From Tritrichomonas musculus (taxonomy: Eukaryota > Parabasalia > Tritrichomonadida > Tritrichomonadidae): DNA of 64,000 nucleotides. This document shows, one piece after another, positions 28,201-38,497 of this stretch. The stretch is taken from assembly GCA_039105265.1 (NCBI GenBank), contig JAPFFF010000003.1:2418001-2482000 (forward strand), read 5' to 3'. The translations under genes were made by a program, and so were the position numbers. The notes under the pieces were generated by a model that ran no database searches, had not been told where the DNA came from, and saw only the letters and a program-made list of their open reading frames with translations. Positions within the stretch are counted from its first letter, which is position 1; every line of letters begins with the position of its first letter.

Positions 28201-29076
28201 TGCAGACGAAAGATAGATAATTATTTCATTGAATTCTCCTCTGAAATAGGAAGAAAATTGACTATAAGAACGTTTAAAAATATTGAATATTCATCGAGAT
28301 ATTGATACCAAAATTTTGGAAAAAAAGCATGAGTAGGGGGTCATGGTTTTGAGATTGAGAAAATATAAATGATGTTTCAAAAAATATGTATGAGCAGGTA
28401 TGTTCATTTTTTTAATACCAAACAAGCAACTTGGGGTTCCTAAGCCCCATAAAAGAAAGCAGTAAAGGGGGTCCCAATTTTTCAAATCACATTTCGTGGT
28501 GCTATAATAATATTGTGGTCGCCGCAAAAGTATGTATGAAATATTTTTGTAGGAATTGTGATTTGAAAAATGGGACTTTCTATGAGATGCCACAAAAATA
28601 TGAATGATATATTTTTGAAAGGATTTCTAGAAAATCCTGTGGTCGTCTCAAAAAAAAACTCAGGGAAGGGTTTTCTCTTTTTTCAAATAACATTTCAGGA
28701 CAATTTTTTTCCAAAAAACATGTCAAGAAAATGGTTCATTTGGACCGACAATACACAATGTTTTTTGGAAAAAATTTTTGAATGAAATTTTTTGGAAATT
28801 GAGATAAATCTTAGAGCGCCACAAAGTATATATTTGAGCGCCACAAAGTATGTTTTGAGCGCCACAAAGATGTCTTAGAGCGCCACAAAGACGACCTGAT
28901 GCGCCACAAAGATATACCTGAAGCGCCACAAAGTATACTTAGTGCGCCACAAAGATAAATCTGCAAGTTTTTACGACCAAATATTGTCTCAGATCACATG
29001 TCCATTTCCTGGTTTCAAAGAGCATTCAAATGGGATTTCAAAGGCTTCAGAAAATGATTTCAAAGGACTTTCAAAT
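28201..29076. other. Non-coding stretch of C2 with GCGCCACAAAG tandem repeats
   Basis: No credible gene. At about 28811-28955 the core GCGCCACAAAG recurs seven times at 20-23 bp intervals, with variable spacers. Before it lie A/T-rich tracts with weaker related phrases (GTGGTCGCCGCAAAAGTATG, GATGCCACAAAAATATG). After it, a short tract has three AAATG-GATTTCAAAG-like phrases at about 29020-29070. The regular spacing suggests protein binding or simple slippage. Confidence 0.6.
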
Positions 29077-29811
29077 TTATTTTGTCAAGATATCATATAT
29101 ATCAGCATCCTGGGATGGTTTTATCTTCAGAGTAATGAACAAGGGGGATTTCAATATTACTGGCTGGAACATAAAATCGACCAATCTCATTTCCAAATAC
29201 TTTAACGAATCTGTATTTACTTTTACTTTTATTGGTTTTGTCAAATCATAATTCACTATTAAAGCTTCCTGGTCTATTATCATTGTATCAATATTTGCGA
29301 TGATGCTGGGAGTATATTCTTGGTCTCCAATAGATGAGTGCGCTGCTACACCCTGCAAAGATACTAAATATAATTTATTGGCAAAATCAAGAATTGGCAA
29401 ATCTGGGACGTTGCATTCAACTCCATTTGGAAATATATGTCCAGGCTTAGTATTGAACAATCCAGTGATTAATTTTGCTCTATGGCTGCCTTCTTTGAAT
29501 TTTACTGTTTGGACAGGCTTTAAAGATATGGTTCTATTGTTGACATTTTTGAAGGTAATTACAGTCTGACTTTCATTTAAAAATTTAACCAGATTTGCAA
29601 AAGAATAGGCATACGACTCCTCGAAATCAAACTTTATCTCTCCTATAGGAGAGTCAAATATTAAATAATCATCATCTGTGGTTAATAGGATATTGGCTTT
29701 GGTATTAATAGACGAAACATAATACTTGACGAAAGGGCATTTCCAAGGAATATCTATATTCATTCTTACAGTATTATAATTCCCTGGCTGGCTCTGAACA
29801 CTATACAGCAT
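29077..29811 (-). CDS. Penton-like minor capsid protein (244 aa)
   Basis: A 244-residue protein homologous to the one at 44053-44811. The N-terminal VRMNIDIPWKCPFVKYYVSS matches IRANIQIPWNCQYIEYYVAS in D, the middle LPILDFANKLYLVSLQG matches DIPIFDYANKLYLISKQG, and the C-terminal YLEMRLVDFMFQPVIL, FITLKIKP matches the D strand pair. This end pattern is typical of single-jelly-roll penton-like proteins that plug capsid vertices in Polintons. It is divergent from the fibre gene at 29831 with only 19 bp between start codons. The frame is whole. Confidence 0.65.
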   Translation of the reverse strand: MLYSVQSQPGNYNTVRMNIDIPWKCPFVKYYVSSINTKANILLTTDDDYLIFDSPIGEIKFDFEESYAYSFANLVKFLNESQTVITFKNVNNRTISLKPVQTVKFKEGSHRAKLITGLFNTKPGHIFPNGVECNVPDLPILDFANKLYLVSLQGVAAHSSIGDQEYTPSIIANIDTMIIDQEALIVNYDLTKPIKVKVNTDSLKYLEMRLVDFMFQPVILKSPLFITLKIKPSQDADIYDILTK

Positions 29812-29830
29812 TATTTAATTTCAGATTAAA

Positions 29831-32800
29831 ATGTCCTTGACACTATATTCTGCAAAGAGCAAAGAAGCAAAAAAACTAAAAGCAAATGGATTTGAAATAT
29901 GTGCTGGAGAAGATGAAAAAATAAATATCATCCAAGAAGATAAGCCCGATGAATACCCAAAATTTAATTGTCTATACAATAAAGCTGAAGTTGATGCCAG
30001 AGTGGTAAATGACTATATTGAAAATGGAGGTAGTCTTAATGGATTTGGGGATGTTCCCATAACTGAAAAATCTACACAAATACTTGAATACAAAGCATTA
30101 GCAAGAACGAATTCATTTGTTGAATCCAACAGAGAACTTATCAGAGATGAATATTGTGTTAATACATTTAATGATATTATCGAAGGGGAATCTAAGACTT
30201 GTGAAGCAATCCATGATATGTATAGCGAATTGATGTGCGCAGCAGATGGATACGAACAAGTAGTATTGGAAGAAGACAAGGGGAAATGTGAAGTAGTTAA
30301 ATATGTTCAAACTCCTACTGCTCCACCAGAGCCTAAGCCAACTGAACCTTTCCTCCAATACAAGACATATCATAATTTAGCTGATATGTTGATGAATATT
30401 ATGAAGAATGATAAAAAGAATCAAAACACAACGAGAATATTATATGAGGTATTTAATGAAGCAAACTGGATAAAATTCATAAATGGCACAAAGCAATATC
30501 ATTACAATCTTCAAGACAATACTCTTAAGACAATAGGATATAAATATAAAAATAGTGATGAAGAAGTTAAAGCAGACCAGTTAGTGGAAGTAGGAAGCCC
30601 GGGTGAATTTATTGATATATACATGCAAAATCAAAAAGATAATTACGTTAATATTAAACTATTTATGGGTGCTTTCCTAGCACAATATTTGGTTGAAGTA
30701 ATGATAAAGAAGGGCATCAACTACATAAAAACAAGAAAGGAATCGGATAGTTTACGAATCACTATTATTGAAGATGACGGCACATCTGAAAACATCGCCC
30801 TTGGAGAATATTTAAATAATGTGTATGCAAGCTTAAACCATTTAACTCAAGCTCATAATGATTTGCATGATTATGTCCTCAAAATTAAATCCTGTACATG
30901 TAATCAAGGTGGAAATGTGGATGTAAATGATGACATATTTATTGAATTATTTTCTGATTTATATGATAGAGTTGCTGGAGTCGAAGGCCATCTTCAAGAG
31001 CATGATATTAGTCGTTTGCATTTTGATAATCAGGTCCAGCTGGCTCAATCCCAGGTAGTCGACTTTTCAATTTTCAATAATGATGACGGTATAAATGATT
31101 TGGTAAATCAATATCAAAATCAAAATCATCATATAGATTCCAATATACAGCATACCAATTTCATGAATGATAGGTCTTTTAATATTGAACATGATGAAAG
31201 ATATTATTGGTCAGCCCTCTTTCATAGATGGGTTTTATTAACTGAAAGTGGGTATTCATTTGATGATTTTCCATCAGGCTGGAGAACAAATAGAAGCTTT
31301 GATGCACCTCCTTCATTTATATTTGATGTTGACAGACAAAACTGGATTCAGATTATGATTACTGATTTTGATAATAAATGTCAAGGTTGGAGGAATAATG
31401 AAGATAGAATGAGTGTGGCTGTGTATGCAGCCTTTATGGCAAACAATACAAAAAACAAAGAAGGAGATATAGTATGGGATGAAAATGAAAATGAATGGAT
31501 ATACTGCAATAGTGCTGTTAGCCCTTTGAGTATAGATAGTCCTTCGGACATAGCGATGCATAGCATCGATATTGGAACGCCTCCTTCCCAGCCCGACGGG
31601 TCTATTTCAATTCCAGGGTCAGACCTTGAATCGTTCAAGAAAGCATTAGAAGTATATGGAAACAAATATATCGAACCACCAAAGAATTATCAATTTAATA
31701 GAGAAAAACCAATATATGGGGATGTTAATATCAAAGCAAATTTAAATGTTAATGGATTAATAAATGGAGTAGATATATCAAATTTATCATCGGGAGGGGA
31801 TATTACCACATCTAATTTTACTTATCAATCTGGCTTTCCCAAATATATTCTCACCAATAATTTGCTCAGCACAGATACTTTTAGATTATTTGATAGAGAC
31901 TTTAAGATGATGGTGATAGGTGGTACAGAAGAAATACAAGAACAAATAAAAGATACTCAGGGAAGGATAAATATATTTAAAATAATTCTTCGAAACAATA
32001 TTATCATGAATGCTAATGGAAAAATAATTAAAGAGTTCTATATCTATGCAGAAGATGGAAAAATATATAATCCAATCCTCATACACAATACCGAGCATGA
32101 TGAAACCCGGCTTAGTTATTTCCATGAAACAACAACAAATAAATTATATATTGCTCATGATGAAGGGGTTAGAATTGATTCTTATGATTTATATCTCAAG
32201 GGAGAGCTAAGTATAATGTATTTATTGCCTCAAGACTCTTTGGTAGCTGTTGAGCCAACAATAAAGTGTGATACAATAGAGGCTAAGAATGCTCTTAAAT
32301 TACATAATTCTGATATTACTTATTTATATAAACCAACAAAAATTACTGACGCTACAATAGGAGATAAAGAATATTATAAAATGATATATGAAATCCCAGA
32401 TGATTACCATCTCATCGAAGGCTTCAAATTCAAATTCAAGGAGTATTGCTTCGGTAATTCATGGGAATTAGAATGGAAGGAAGATAAATGGACAGGCAAT
32501 AATTTGAGTGGAAGATTAGGAGGGAGTGTCATTAACAAATTAAATAAAAGGAACACAGGGTATTATCATAATGATAATAGAACACATTTATGCTATGCAA
32601 TGATGAAAAATGATGATATACACAACGAAATAATACCGAGAGGAGAGAAGGGTATATTGTATAGCTTATATGCACTCGCTAGTAAAGAAGGAAAATTAGA
32701 AACCAAATTATTGTTAAACAATGATGAAATTATAAATGGGGATGAAAATCATATTAGTTGTTGGGTGTTTGAGATGGGAGGACATAATAAAGAGACATAT

Positions 32801-33997
32801 GAAGGCTATGATTTGGTAGGTGTTGAGTGTAGATTATTTAATTATGAGGCTAATATAATTAAATTTAATGAATTAATTCCTAAAATCTCCAGAGTATATT
32901 TAGATATTTATTTGCCAAAATCATCTACTCCTACCAGACTAACATTCAAAATATTGCCACAAATACTTCATATCTATGGACAGCTGAATGGAAATGTTGA
33001 TTTGATAGGAGATTTGGACACAATAGATAGAATAGCCTGTGATTGGACAGATAGTTTTATCAATCCTGAGGAAAGGAATATTGAAATATATTTACGAAAG
33101 AGCATGACAGACCCCTTCGAAGAAATGAATTGGGATGGTAAAATGAATCCCTTTGAATATATTATCAGGCAACAATTTTATGAGATATACCCCAATCCTA
33201 ATGCAGCTACCACTTTGTATACAGATTATAATATATGCTCATCCAAAATTATTACTGCCGACAATATTACTACGATGAGAAGTGATTTAAATTTGGTAAG
33301 TAATAACTTTGATGTTTTATCATATGACTTCAATAAATTGGAGAATAAAGTTGGCCAAAAGGATAGGAGATTAATAACAGTCGAAGATAAGACTGAACAT
33401 TTAATTTCAGATATGAAGTCAATAAAGATTGTTGAAGGGATTTCTTTAGCTTTCACTATAGCAGGTGGAATAGTTGGTGGAGGCTTAGCTTTATCATCGA
33501 TGGGCATTACATTTGGAGGAGCAGAAGCGTCATCAGAAGTAGCAGTAGCAGCGACAACAATAACTCATGCTAGGACATCATATTTATTGGAAGAGTCATA
33601 TTTTAGCGGCGCTTCTCGGCTAAGAAAATTTGACCCTTGGTCTAGGACAATTTCAGACACAAATAAAGTATTAGAATGGTGTGATGAAGGGTTAGATGAA
33701 TTAGAAGAGATTACTTTCGAAAATGATTTTGACGATCCAGACAAGGGGGTAATGACTCTTCAGGCAACATTTAATTTATGTAATATTTTCAGAGATTCTT
33801 TGAAGCCTGTTTTCAAAATATTAGCTAACGAAATAAAATATGTTCAAAGCACAAAGCATCCATTAGATGATATAGATATGACTGCTTATATTACAAAATT
33901 GGAAGTCAAAGAAATGCTGGAACAAAAGGATTTATATATCGATTCATTGGAGAAAAGGATTGCTGCATTAGAGAAGAAGTGTGCAAATATTGAGTAG
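29831..33997 (+). CDS. Giant fibre-like modular protein 1 of C2 (1388 aa)
   Basis: A whole 1388-residue frame. Residues 1-600 are specific to this copy. From about residue 650 the shared module starts: KIILRNNIIMNANGKIIKEF, then ELSIMYLL, PTIKCDTIEAKNALKLHNSD, KFKEYCFGNSWELEW, and near 1130 the signature TTLYTDYNICSSKIITADN. A coiled coil follows, then a Gly/Ala-rich hydrophobic stretch (FTIAGGIVGGGLALSSMG) around 1215, a conserved FRDSLKPVFKILA block, and a final coiled coil (IDSLEKRIAALEKK). Similar proteins lie directly downstream and in D. A trimeric surface fibre is the likely role, by inference. It pairs head to head with the penton-like gene. Confidence 0.65.
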   Translation: MSLTLYSAKSKEAKKLKANGFEICAGEDEKINIIQEDKPDEYPKFNCLYNKAEVDARVVNDYIENGGSLNGFGDVPITEKSTQILEYKALARTNSFVESNRELIRDEYCVNTFNDIIEGESKTCEAIHDMYSELMCAADGYEQVVLEEDKGKCEVVKYVQTPTAPPEPKPTEPFLQYKTYHNLADMLMNIMKNDKKNQNTTRILYEVFNEANWIKFINGTKQYHYNLQDNTLKTIGYKYKNSDEEVKADQLVEVGSPGEFIDIYMQNQKDNYVNIKLFMGAFLAQYLVEVMIKKGINYIKTRKESDSLRITIIEDDGTSENIALGEYLNNVYASLNHLTQAHNDLHDYVLKIKSCTCNQGGNVDVNDDIFIELFSDLYDRVAGVEGHLQEHDISRLHFDNQVQLAQSQVVDFSIFNNDDGINDLVNQYQNQNHHIDSNIQHTNFMNDRSFNIEHDERYYWSALFHRWVLLTESGYSFDDFPSGWRTNRSFDAPPSFIFDVDRQNWIQIMITDFDNKCQGWRNNEDRMSVAVYAAFMANNTKNKEGDIVWDENENEWIYCNSAVSPLSIDSPSDIAMHSIDIGTPPSQPDGSISIPGSDLESFKKALEVYGNKYIEPPKNYQFNREKPIYGDVNIKANLNVNGLINGVDISNLSSGGDITTSNFTYQSGFPKYILTNNLLSTDTFRLFDRDFKMMVIGGTEEIQEQIKDTQGRINIFKIILRNNIIMNANGKIIKEFYIYAEDGKIYNPILIHNTEHDETRLSYFHETTTNKLYIAHDEGVRIDSYDLYLKGELSIMYLLPQDSLVAVEPTIKCDTIEAKNALKLHNSDITYLYKPTKITDATIGDKEYYKMIYEIPDDYHLIEGFKFKFKEYCFGNSWELEWKEDKWTGNNLSGRLGGSVINKLNKRNTGYYHNDNRTHLCYAMMKNDDIHNEIIPRGEKGILYSLYALASKEGKLETKLLLNNDEIINGDENHISCWVFEMGGHNKETYEGYDLVGVECRLFNYEANIIKFNELIPKISRVYLDIYLPKSSTPTRLTFKILPQILHIYGQLNGNVDLIGDLDTIDRIACDWTDSFINPEERNIEIYLRKSMTDPFEEMNWDGKMNPFEYIIRQQFYEIYPNPNAATTLYTDYNICSSKIITADNITTMRSDLNLVSNNFDVLSYDFNKLENKVGQKDRRLITVEDKTEHLISDMKSIKIVEGISLAFTIAGGIVGGGLALSSMGITFGGAEASSEVAVAATTITHARTSYLLEESYFSGASRLRKFDPWSRTISDTNKVLEWCDEGLDELEEITFENDFDDPDKGVMTLQATFNLCNIFRDSLKPVFKILANEIKYVQSTKHPLDDIDMTAYITKLEVKEMLEQKDLYIDSLEKRIAALEKKCANIE

Positions 33998-34025
33998 AAT
34001 AGGGAAATATTTTTTTGGGTTTGAA

Positions 34026-37000
34026 ATGGCAGCAACAACAACAAAATTCATCGGAGATATACAATTCAAGGTAGGAGACAGCACTCGTAAAGCAAGCCAG
34101 TTATTAACCCTAAGTGATTTAGATGGATATGTTCAGACAGGCCATTTATTCAATGAAGTAGATGGCATACCAGAATTTAATATCAAAAATAATAATATAC
34201 AATACGAGTCATTTGAGTCATCAACAACCCAATATCATATTCTTAAATTTGTTAATATACCTGAGGATTTCATGAATAAAGTGAAGGAAATAACAGCCCA
34301 AACTAATCTTTTCAAAGTTGTTTTGAGAAAAAATATTATATACGATACGAATGGAAATTTAGTGAAGGAATTCTTTATTTATGCCAAGGATGGAAAGGTT
34401 TATTGCCCTCTCATTACCAAAAGCAGTAATGGCTGTTCTATAAATAACAGCACCATATTTGAATACATCAACATAGCTTTCGATTCTAGCCTCGATTTTA
34501 ATCCCTATTCCCTTTGGTTGAATGGTGAGTTGAGTATAATGAATGAATATCTTACAAATAGCCTCCAAACAGAAAAAGCAATAAAATGTTCAATTATCAA
34601 GGCTGATAATGCTTTGAAGCTTCATAAAAGTGATGTATTGTATCTCTATAAACCCACACTAACTAGTGAAGTCCAAATAGATGATAAAATGTATTGGCTA
34701 CTGCAATGGAATATAGACGATAATTACAATATACCTAGCGGCTTGGAATTTAAGTTTAGTGAATATTGTTTTGGTAATAAATGGATTTTAAGCTGGGATG
34801 GAACTAAGTGGGTAGGAGATAATATACAAGGAAACATAAACGGGAATATAAAAAATGCATTAAATAAAGAGAATGAACATGGAGAGGATGGAACATATAT
34901 TAGAATCAAGAGAAGTGAAAGAAATAAAATGTTGATTAAAAAGCCTGATGACTATTCTATTGATAATCTCCTACATTATATGATACATGGAGGGAAATGT
35001 AAATTGGACTGTAAATTAAAACTAAAGACGGGTGAGATAGAAAGTTTTTCAAAATATGGATTGGGCTATCAAACAAGTAATGGAGGAATAAATGTTGATG
35101 GATATGATATTGAAGCTATAAGATGCTATAAAGCAAACGGTACAGGGAGCGAATTAGATATTTCTAAAGTGGAAGAATTTTTACTTGATATCACTTTGGA
35201 CGGTACCATCAAGGCAAACAAATTTTCTATGAGGCCTACAGGAAAAATATATGACCCAAAGAGTGATAAGAAATGGTATTTCATCACTGGTATATTAGAT
35301 TCGTGTGAAAAAGTAGAATATTGTTATGCTTCATCAACCCCTAATGACTCACGAAATATTAAAATCTATTTATTCAAAGAATATGTTGACCCGATAGATG
35401 AGGTCAATTGGGACCCTACAACAAACCCCTTCGAATATATTATCAAACAACAATTTTATGAGATATATCCCAATCCTAATGCTGCAACAACATTATATAC
35501 AGACTATAACATTACCTCATCCAAAATTATTACTGCCGACAATATTACTACAATGAGAAGTGATTTAAATATGGTAAGCAATAATGTTGATGTGATAAGT
35601 TATGACGTCCAGGAAATGAGCACGACAATGGAAAGCCTCAAGGGAAGAGTATCAAGAGCAGAAACAATAACGCAGCATCTAGAAGAAGATGTTGATAAAT
35701 TAAGAATTGTGTCATGGACAGCTTTAGCTTTTGGAGTAGCTGGAACGGCAGGTTCTATGGGCTCTATAGGCATGCAGCTTTTTCCCGAGGGAATCAGCTT
35801 TCCAACAATAAAGGGCGGTGGATTTTTGAAGAGAATCTTCTCTAACAAATCAACGAAAGGGATGAGTGATTTGTTGCGGTCAACTATTAATTTCATGTCT
35901 GGGACCATCGCTAGGTCTATAACAAAAGATATTACTCCAATAATTATGTGGTGTGAAGAAGAATATAAACCATTAGATGATTTAAAATTTGAAGATGAAA
36001 ATGATAACCCTGACAGTGGAGCCTTAACTTTAAGTAAGGCTATGGATATTGGTAATATATTCAGAGATTCTTTGAAGCCTGCATTTAAATTACTTGCCGA
36101 AAAAGTAAATGAAATAGAAGCTGAATTTAATAATTTCCCTACCGTTGATGAAGTAAATGAGGCGTTGGAGAAAGTAAAGAGTGAGATTCCTGCCGCTGTA
36201 GATTTATCAAAATATCGAGAAAAAAATGATTTGATATATAAAGATGCTGCCGATGTGCCTTTTGAAAATGTACAAGATAGTTCAGGATCGTGGGAGGTCA
36301 AAATCAAATTGATTAGTGGAATTCGCCTTGTTGGAACAATATCAAATAACGATGGCTTTGTAAAAGAGTTTGATTATTTGTTTGATTATAATGGTGTTAT
36401 TACTGAAGATGGAGATGTTAATGTCGCTTTTGAAATTGACGGAACAACTTATTACTTAACTTATTATAAAAGTGATAGTAATGGTCTGTGCTTTTATATC
36501 GATAACGGGGCAGACTATTTTGATACCAAATTAATATTAGCGGAAAAAATATTGAAGCAAGATAAAATAGCTTTGAAAAGTGAGATTCCAGAACCTGTTG
36601 ATTTGACCAATTATGCTTTGAAAAGTGAAATTCCAGAAATCCCAGATGATTATGCGACAATAGGAGAACTGAATCAATATGCTTATTCAAAAAGTGAATC
36701 AGACGAAAAATATGCTTTGAAAACAACAACAGGAGATTATAGAAAAATCGATAATTTAAATTATTATACTGAATCAACATTTACGACATCAGATAATGGT
36801 CAAGGTAAAAATTATGCTACATTAGAAACGTCAAGTATTGAAGGGTATCGTTTTGTTGGTCATTATATCGACAGAAATACTGGTGAAGCTGTCTATTTTG
36901 ATAGAATATGGACTACAGACCAAAACTTAGGAACGACAAAATATTGTAATATCGTAGAGGGAGATACAACAAATAGATTGATGTTGAATTTTACCGGAGG

Positions 37001-37747
37001 ATTGTTATATGCCGTAGAATATAAAAATAATGGTGCTACTTTGTCACATTCTCTCAATTTATCTGCTGTCTATAAACCATCTGATTCTCTCATACTAAAA
37101 AGTGTTTATGATGAACAAATAAATGATTTTGAAAATAGAATCACAACTATAGAACAAGACAAAGATGGTGATGTCTTTATCAAAAACAACTTATACGCAG
37201 GCGATAAAATGTTTTATCATAACAATCTCACCGATATACTTTTCCGATGCCTATATATGAACACCCCTCATCCGTAAATAATTTTTCAATAACTTTTCCG
37301 TATCCTGTTGTTTGTGGCACAATAACATGTAAAGTAAGTATAAGCTTGATGAGTGTTTATTATAAAATCAATATTCACTTCAAAAATAATGAAATTATAA
37401 ATAGCGATGAATTATCCAAACCAATTCTCTTCAAAAATGAATCTTATCCATTTTCTGTAGCATATGATTCTTCCTCTAGAATATTCACTTTTAATATGGA
37501 TGGTGCTAAAAATTGGTCGTCGTCCCATCTTCAAAATCAATATCCTGTAGATATATTTATCTTCACATCAACATATTATATTGGTAATGCAATTTATTCA
37601 AACGATTTATTGACTTCAAATGCTGATTTATCAAACAAAACAACAAATGAATTGGAAAAGTTAGTATACTCAGCTAGGAGATGCCAAATATTAGAATCAA
37701 AAATTGCTTCCCTAGAATCTCGTATCGCTGCTCTTGAGGCAAAATAA
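34026..37747 (+). pseudogene. Giant fibre-like modular protein 2 of C2, broken
   Basis: Second fibre-like gene, whose start at 34026 (MAATTTKF) follows the first gene by 28 bp. It repeats the shared module almost step by step: VVLRKNIIYDTNGNLVKEFF, KFSEYCFGNKWILSW, TTLYTDYNITSSKIITADN and FRDSLKPAFKLLA. It then adds a section with recurring YALKSEIPE-type phrases, several different beta-rich inserts, and a coiled-coil end (ILESKIASLESRIAALEAK). The copy looks broken, with about one break. The two genes are tandem duplicates of the module with different outer parts, as expected for a host-facing fibre under diversification. Confidence 0.65.
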
Positions 37748-38091
37748 AATAGCTTATCGTCGGGTACATTTCAATCATTATAAAACAACTTCTTGATTCG
37801 AAGGGATATCTTAACAAAAAATGGTTGGGATTTCTTGACGGAACGTTAAGAAATCACGCCATTTATATATACTACTTTTAGTAGAGATTTTTTGAACTTT
37901 TTGAATTAAAAAACGTTTTGAAAACGAGACGATAAAAATTTTAGTTTGGAATTTTTTTGTCGCGAACTTTTTGAATGTTGGGGCCTTTTGAGGGGGTCCA
38001 GGGGTGCGAACCCCTGGAGTAGTGGGGTGCGGAGCCTCTGCGGAGCCCCCAAGTATAGGCTTGGCGGTAGCGGAGCCTATACTATACTACT
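37748..38091. other. Right terminal region of C2, non-coding
   Basis: No gene. The first half is AT-rich. The second half (about 37980-38091) is GC-richer and includes self-complementary blocks (GGGGTCCAGGGGTGCGAACCCCTGG and GCGGAGCCTCTGCGGAGC-type phrases; AGTATAGGCTTGGCGGTAGC followed by CGGAGCCTATACT) able to form hairpins. It ends TATACTACT at 38091. It is probably the terminal inverted repeat of C2; the partner is outside the window. Confidence 0.5.
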
Positions 38092-38109
38092 GAGAATGTT
38101 ACTAGTGAG

Positions 38110-38114
38110 AAGTA
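38110..38114. repeat. Target site duplication of element D, left
   Basis: AAGTA directly before the left terminal repeat, repeated at 60290-60294 directly after the right one. Five to six base pairs is the usual duplication length for Polintons. Confidence 0.8.
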
Positions 38115-38483
38115 ACTACTATACCTAAGGAGGGTTCCTGATACTTCGTATCATTCACCCTCCTTAACATTAATTAACCCCTTTAACGCATCAACTCACG
38201 TTGAACTCACGTTGAACTCACGTTGAACTCATGTCAAAACCTATGTCACCACCTCACGTTGAACTCACGTCACAACACATGTTACCACCTCACCACACCA
38301 CCTCACGTTGAACTCACGTCACAACACATGTTACCACCTCACTACATCACCTCACGTTGAACTCACGTCATCTAACTTAATGTGTCATAATACTTCATTA
38401 CATACTGGATAAAAACTTACAATCCCATTACATAATGTGTTTTGACTTTCATTTATATCAACATATTTTTAGCGTGCCTATTT
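38115..38483. repeat. Left terminal inverted repeat of element D
   Basis: Reads ACTACTATACCTAAGGAGGG inward and is matched by the reverse complement of 59932-60289. Inside it CTCACGTTGAACTCACGT-type subrepeats and a 50-bp phrase with CACAACACATGTTACCACCT occur several times. The left arm has three adjacent copies of an 11-bp ACTCACGTTGA unit where the right arm has two, which accounts for the 11-bp length difference. Confidence 0.92.
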
Positions 38484-38497
38484 TTGTTGCCATTTAA

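Larger units (their letters stand above)
24865..38091. mobile_element. Polinton/Maverick element C2, interrupted by C1
   Basis: About 13.2 kb of a Polinton. Parts in order: N-terminal part of polymerase B, an unknown 336-residue protein set between inverted repeats, a long non-coding stretch with short tandem repeats, a penton-like protein, two giant fibre-like genes, and a GC-richer terminal region ending in TATACTACT at 38091. The rest, including the polymerase palm, capsid protein and ATPase, would lie to the left beyond C1 and is not in the window. The copy has about two breaks besides the insertion. Confidence 0.68.

Noticed and set aside
28291-28929. Minus-strand frames of 68-100 residues in the C2 non-coding stretch
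   Set aside because: They follow the GCGCCACAAAG repeats or A/T runs, lack neighbours in operon-like spacing and have no relatives here.
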